From Streptomyces venezuelae (lineage in GTDB: Bacteria; Actinomycetota; Actinomycetes; Streptomycetales; Streptomycetaceae): DNA of 64,000 nt. The stretch spans positions 372,001 through 436,000 of the forward strand of contig NZ_CP029192.1 in NCBI RefSeq assembly GCF_008642315.1, read 5' to 3'. Position 1 is the first letter of the stretch. Each line of letters opens with the position of its first letter. A program made the translations under genes and the position numbers. Positions 60,870-64,000 of the stretch are shown one piece after another. The notes below the pieces were generated by a model. It saw nothing but the letters and a program-made list of their open reading frames with translations. It ran no database searches and was not told the origin of the DNA.

Positions 60870-61384
60870 GGAAGATCGCCGTAGTACTCACGCCCGGTGC
60901 TCGCCTCGGTCTCGGACGGTGGGCGGAGGTGGACGACCACCCGGCAGCCGACGTCCCAGCGGGCGATGGTCTTCTCCAGTTCCACTCGGGCGTATCCGAG
61001 GTTCTCGGCGGCGAGGGTGCCGAAGACGTTCGACGTCATCATGCACATCGAGGGGCGGCCCACGACCTTCTCGCCGAACGGGCAGACCCGGTTGCCCAGG
61101 ACGATGCGCTGGTCGCTCTCCTCCAGAACGTAGAAGCCCCCGCCGATACGCCTCTTGAAGTCGACCATGACCTGAGCGACCTGCCCGCGGTCGAGCCGGT
61201 CGACGGCGAGCGCCTTGGCGTACTGGTGGTTGAGATCGACGCCGATGGTCTGGCTGACGAGGCTGACGTACCCGGCGGCTTCCTCGAGACCGACGACGTC
61301 TTCGAGAACCCGTGCCAGTTCACGGATGAGGCTCCGCATGAACACGTCCCGATCCAGGGCGATGGGCGCTTCGGACGGTTCCAC
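60866..61384 (-). CDS. Methanogen output domain 1 (MetOD1) protein
   Basis: A 172-residue protein. Nearly its whole length matches MetOD1: FMRSLIRELARVLEDVVGLE near residue 15, AAGYVSLVSQTIGVDLN near 36, GFYVLEESDQRIVLGNRVCP near 83, RPSMCMMTSNVFGTLAAENL near 109, and GCRVVVHLRPP near 145. The domain was named from archaeal sensor proteins; its function is unknown. Three conserved cysteines could bind a metal, or respond to redox. The GTG at 61384 follows GGGAG. It is coupled to the PAS protein downstream. Confidence 0.8.
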   Translation of the reverse strand: MEPSEAPIALDRDVFMRSLIRELARVLEDVVGLEEAAGYVSLVSQTIGVDLNHQYAKALAVDRLDRGQVAQVMVDFKRRIGGGFYVLEESDQRIVLGNRVCPFGEKVVGRPSMCMMTSNVFGTLAAENLGYARVELEKTIARWDVGCRVVVHLRPPSETEASTGREYYGDLP

Positions 61385-61511
61385 TGAGCACTCCCTAGCG
61401 AAGCAGCCGCTCCGACGCGGCTCTCACCTTGCGTCACATCATGGTCGCTTGCGGTGACGCGAACTGTCGACCGCTTTCACCAGAGAGGTACAAAAATCGC
61501 GGGCCACTACA

Positions 61512-61778
61512 TCAAACAACGAAGGGATCGCCCGAGACGCCCGCGAGCCGGATGAGGCCGGGCCCGGAGGCGTCCGCCGTCACGACGTAGATCGTGTACG
61601 TCCAGGAGCGCTCCGCCGCGTACTCCTGCGCCCAGGTCAGGAGTTCGTCGACGTCGACCTCTTCTTGGACCTCGTACTCGTGGGAGGCCTTGGACGGTAC
61701 GTCCCAGAAGTGGATCCGGTACGTGGCGCGGTCCTGTTCCCAGGTCGTGGTGCGGGGGTCGGTGAGGCGGAGGTGCAT
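61512..61778 (-). CDS. Small conserved hypothetical protein
   Basis: An 88-residue soluble protein. Predicted strands (YRIHFWDVP, TYTIYVVTAD) surround an acidic helix (VDVDELLTWAQEYAAER). It looks like a small alpha/beta domain of unknown function. There is no signal peptide. The ATG is preceded by GAGG. It stands alone on the minus strand between the MetOD1 gene and the candidate RNA gene. Confidence 0.6.
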   Translation of the reverse strand: MHLRLTDPRTTTWEQDRATYRIHFWDVPSKASHEYEVQEEVDVDELLTWAQEYAAERSWTYTIYVVTADASGPGLIRLAGVSGDPFVV

Positions 61779-61930
61779 GAGGGCAGCGTAGGCGGGGGCC
61801 TCCGGGGCGCGGCAGCCGTGTGGTCCAGTTCACCCCGTACACGGCCGTGGTCCGGAACAACGAACGGTGACGTGTCGTTCTTCTGTACGTGACTGCGGAG
61901 GGGACAGTGTCCCCGGGCCTCACCTATAGC

Positions 61931-62047
61931 CCATGGGGAAGATCGTTCGGCTGAAGCCCCATGGAGCCTTTTGCCGAGAGGCGACCGCCCTCCGCCGGTC
62001 ACACCCAACGGCCCCGGCTGGTCTCCCCCGTCCAGCCGGGGCTTTCT
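61931..62047 (+). ncRNA. Candidate small RNA with C-rich hairpin loops (6C-like)
   Basis: Between two minus-strand genes the plus strand holds three hairpins in 117 nt. CCATGGGG pairs with CCCCATGG (61931-61938, 61957-61964). GACCG pairs with CGGTC around the C-rich loop CCCTCCGC (61983-62000). An 11-bp terminator stem has the loop TCTCCCCCGT (62011-62042) followed by TTTCT. No reading frame fits. A plus-strand terminator without a plus-strand gene implies a short transcript. The C-rich loops recall the actinobacterial 6C RNA, but the loops have fewer than six consecutive C, so the match is uncertain. TATAGC near 61925 may be the -10 element. Confidence 0.45.
62011..62047 (+). terminator. Intrinsic terminator of the candidate small RNA
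   Basis: GCCCCGGCTGG and CCAGCCGGGGC form an 11-bp stem with a 10-nt C-rich loop, followed by TTTCT on the plus strand. On the minus strand the hairpin is followed by CCGTTGGG, so it does not serve the convergent gene as well. Confidence 0.75.
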
Positions 62048-62106
62048 CGTGTCACCGCCGGTCCCTCCGCTGCGGGTTGCGCCGGTCAGGGTCCTGTTCT
62101 GCCGGG

Positions 62107-62691
62107 TCAGGGGCGCAGGCGCGCGTCCAGTTCGCGGATCAGCTCGCCCACCCGTCCGCCGCCGGCCGGTGCCGCCGGATAGCGATCGAGTACGTCGACG
62201 ACAGCCCGTGTCGCCCGACGCGCCGCCCGCTCGACGCACTCGGCTCCTACGTCGCGGTCGTCGCCGGCCGCGAGCTCCGCCGCACGCGCCGCGTGGGCGG
62301 CCGCTCCGAGGATGTGTTTGACCTGGGTGGCCTTGGCGAGCGGATGCAGATAGGCGGCTCCCGCCGCGGCCATCGCCGCCCGCGCCGCCTCCTGAGCGGG
62401 TGCGGTGTCCGCTTCCTTTGCCGCCTTCAGCGCCGCCCATGCGGTGTCGCGAAGCCGCTTCCCGCGCTCGCCGCCCCCGGCGAACTCCCGAGCCGCGTCG
62501 ATCGCCTCCCGGGGGCGCGCGTCGTCCGGCCGGTCGGCCTCGACGAGCGCGAGCACCTCCTGCGCGCAGGCCGCGGCGAACGCGGTGACCTCACGGAGGT
62601 CCTGTTTGCCGAGCACGATGTCCGTCGCCTCGACCGTGCCTGCTGTGTCGGCTGTGCCTGCCGTGTCAGCCGTTTCTCTCTCCCCTGCCAT
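62107..62691 (-). CDS. Putative immunity-protein-like (Ala-rich helical) protein
   Basis: A 194-residue, strongly helical and alanine-rich cytosolic protein. Stretches such as AAACAQEVLALVEADRPDDA, RPREAIDAAREFAGGG, DTAWAALKAAKEAD and ILGAAAHAARAAELAA resemble the Ala-rich helical repeat of proteins annotated as putative immunity proteins or SbcC-like. No toxin gene is near. The N-terminus has a short repeat (TADTAGTADTAGT). The ATG at 62691 has a weak ribosome site; a start at 62742 would overlap the DinB gene. Confidence 0.65.
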   Translation of the reverse strand: MAGERETADTAGTADTAGTVEATDIVLGKQDLREVTAFAAACAQEVLALVEADRPDDARPREAIDAAREFAGGGERGKRLRDTAWAALKAAKEADTAPAQEAARAAMAAAGAAYLHPLAKATQVKHILGAAAHAARAAELAAGDDRDVGAECVERAARRATRAVVDVLDRYPAAPAGGGRVGELIRELDARLRP

Positions 62692-62710
62692 GTGTCCATC
62701 TTCACCCGCC

Positions 62711-63187
62711 TCAACGGCCGGTGGACCCGTCGAGCCGCTCACGCAGGATGTCCGCGTGCCCGGCGTGCCGGGCGGTCTCCTCGATCATGTGCACGAGGAC
62801 CCACCGCATCGAAGGCACCGGGCCCCGGCGACGGGCGCGCGGGGCCGGCCGGGTCAGATCCGGGCAGGCGTCGATGATCTCGTTCGCCCGCTCGACGGTC
62901 TTCCGGTAGTCGGCGCGCACGCTCTCGACCGTGTCCTCGGCACACGGCCTCAGGGTCGCCTGCCAGTCGGCGGGTTCCTTGCCCAGGAAGTAGAACCGTT
63001 CGACGGACGCCAGGTGCTTGAGCAGCCCGAGCAGGCTCGTGCCCGACGGGACTCCGGCCGTGCGGACCCGCGGTTCCGGCACGCCGTCCACCTTGTCCGC
63101 GATCGCGCCCCGCAGTTGGTCGAGGACGTTCCGGAGAGTCGCCTTCTCGTCGTCGTCCGCCGGGGAAGGTGCCGTGTTCGTACGCAT
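62711..63187 (-). CDS. DinB/DUF664 family protein
   Basis: A 158-residue four-helix-bundle protein of the DinB/DUF664 superfamily, whose members include mycothiol-dependent metalloenzymes. The three metal histidines fit the motifs KHLASVERFY near residue 58, and VHMIEETARHAGHADIL near 132. LRGAIADKVDGVP near 25 is typical of the start. The ATG at 63187 lies 7 bp after the stop of the methyltransferase gene, so the two form an operon. The substrate is unknown; thiol transfer in detoxification is the usual role. Confidence 0.88.
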   Translation of the reverse strand: MRTNTAPSPADDDEKATLRNVLDQLRGAIADKVDGVPEPRVRTAGVPSGTSLLGLLKHLASVERFYFLGKEPADWQATLRPCAEDTVESVRADYRKTVERANEIIDACPDLTRPAPRARRRGPVPSMRWVLVHMIEETARHAGHADILRERLDGSTGR

Positions 63188-63194
63188 GCGGTCG

Positions 63195-63866
63195 TCACTC
63201 CGTTCCTGTGGTGGCGGGCCGGAGAAGTCCGGCGGTGGACTGGACGAGAAGGACGTTGTCGACGACGGTGGCGGTCTCGCCCGCGGGGCCCGTGGCCGTA
63301 CGGCGGGCCGCCTCCGCCCGCAGTACGGGCCAGCACGTCGGATCGAGAGCGAGGTCGGCGGCGACCTCCTCCGGGGTCGGGTGGTGGACGTCGGGGTCCT
63401 GGTTCCAGGACCAGGGCGCCGTGGAGCCGTGGTCGACGATCAGGAGGAGTCCGCCGGGGCGCAGGGACCGGGCGGCGGCACGCAGGACGTGGGTGCGGAG
63501 CAGCGGGAACGGGGTGTGGAAGTACTGGGCGGAGACGAGGTCGAACCGGCCTGCCGGGACTCCCACGGCGAGATCGTGCTGCTGCGCGGTGATCCGCTCG
63601 GCGACCCCGAGGTCGCGTGCGCGTTCTCGTAGCCGCTCGACGGCCGTACCGGAGATGTCCACGGCGGTGACGTGCCAGCCCTGCCGGGCGAGCCAGACGG
63701 CGTCGCCCCCGGCGCCGCACCCCAGGTCCAGGGCGGTGCCGGGGAGAAGCGGCGCGGCGGTCTCGGCGAGCAGCGGATTGACGCGGGTGCCCCAGTCGCG
63801 GTGGGTGCGGTAGTGGCGTTCCCAGAACTGTTCGGCGCCCTCGGGGGTGCTTTCGGTGGATTCCAT
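63195..63866 (-). CDS. Class I SAM-dependent methyltransferase
   Basis: A 223-residue methyltransferase of the TehB/thiopurine-like group. Motif I is ALDLGCGAGGDAVWLARQG near residue 45, the acidic loop is VTAVDIS near 66, motif IV is FDLVSAQYFHTPFP near 109, and post-motif RPGGLLLIVDHG near 136. The N-terminal FWERHYRTHRDWG is typical of this group. The substrate is unknown. It starts about 106 bp from a divergent gene and is followed by the DinB gene in the same operon. Confidence 0.9.
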   Translation of the reverse strand: MESTESTPEGAEQFWERHYRTHRDWGTRVNPLLAETAAPLLPGTALDLGCGAGGDAVWLARQGWHVTAVDISGTAVERLRERARDLGVAERITAQQHDLAVGVPAGRFDLVSAQYFHTPFPLLRTHVLRAAARSLRPGGLLLIVDHGSTAPWSWNQDPDVHHPTPEEVAADLALDPTCWPVLRAEAARRTATGPAGETATVVDNVLLVQSTAGLLRPATTGTE

Positions 63867-63971
63867 GTCGACAGCTTCGGCAGCGCTGTTTCACTCCTGC
63901 AAGAGAAATTGCGGATCTGCGAAAGGCTCGGCAGGGGTCCACTGTCAGTGGTGGCTGGAAGGCTGGGCCGC

Positions 63972-64000
63972 ATGGACAGCGACGATGAGCAGCTGCTGCG
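63972..64000 (+). CDS. Start of a gene cut by the right edge
   Basis: An ATG at 63972 opens a frame MDSDDEQLL that runs off the window. GGAAGG lies about 11 nt upstream. Divergence from a methyltransferase gene and the acidic start fit an XRE-type regulator, but nine codons do not prove it. Confidence 0.4.

Noticed and set aside
62011..62047. Hairpin as terminator of the minus-strand gene at 62107-62691
   Set aside because: On the minus strand no T run follows the stem; the TTTCT tail is only on the plus strand, so it fits a plus-strand transcript better.
1..64000. tRNA, rRNA, CRISPR arrays, insertion sequences, attachment sites or prophage genes
   Set aside because: None was seen by eye: no CCA-ended cloverleaf, no regularly spaced repeats with spacers, no transposase or integrase motifs. 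A dedicated tRNA and repeat search was not possible here.

Overview
The window is a piece of a Streptomyces-type chromosome. The base composition is very high in G+C, codon third positions are almost all G or C, GTG and TTG starts are common, and the genes are typical of streptomycetes: an NsdA-like TPR regulator, a PAS-PP2C phosphatase, a mycofactocin-type SDR, an ROK-controlled sugar ABC operon and a MetOD1 protein. No rRNA, tRNA, CRISPR array, insertion sequence or phage gene was seen.

Layout. 0-7.7 kb: a CHASE3-HAMP sensor cut by the left edge faces an HTH/receiver protein. These are followed by a TetR regulator divergent from a PPOX flavoprotein and a 2Fe-2S reductase, a STAND ATPase with TPRs, and two small secreted proteins. 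7.7-18 kb: a YtcJ-like amidohydrolase with an SDR, a PucR-like regulator with two HTH motifs, a TetR/epimerase divergon with palindromes, an SGNH hydrolase, a cytochrome P450, and a fragment of a Clp N-terminal domain. 18.5-21.9 kb: a deoxynucleotide module (deoxynucleoside kinase, nrdG, nrdD). Its leader carries a cobalamin riboswitch and, just upstream, a pair of NrdR-like boxes. 22-34 kb: a short-chain carbon island. A RamB-like regulator faces aceA-aceB-hbd (glyoxylate bypass), a cobF gene follows, and a methylcitrate operon prpDBC is faced by a second regulator of the same family. 34-35 kb: decayed and rearranged remains of an ECF-type vitamin transporter locus. 35-44 kb: an EamA exporter, a STM4012-type radical SAM protein facing a DUF1152 protein, a hydrolase/AraC pair, a second field of gene relics (41.3-42.4 kb) and a secreted trypsin-like protease. 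44-49 kb: a PP2C phosphatase, the NsdA-like regulator and a divergent aminoglycoside-phosphotransferase-like protein. 48.8-59.2 kb: an ROK regulator facing a tightly coupled operon for an unknown sugar (ATPase, two permeases, binding lipoprotein, TIM-barrel isomerase, and a 1046-residue secreted ThuA/PQQ-dehydrogenase/PKD/CBM protein). 59-64 kb: a hydrolase, a PAS/MetOD1 pair, a candidate small RNA with C-rich loops and its own terminator, an immunity-like protein, a DinB protein, a methyltransferase, and the first codons of a further gene.

How it fits together. Most of the middle of the window handles acetate and propionate carbon (glyoxylate bypass plus methylcitrate cycle), with two paralogous regulators over similar TTNGCA-type half-sites. 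A cobalamin thread runs beside it: a B12 riboswitch on a B12-independent class III ribonucleotide reductase, a B12 biosynthesis gene (cobF), and a dead ECF transporter locus. The strongest single signal is the combined NrdR-box and B12-riboswitch control region of nrdDG.
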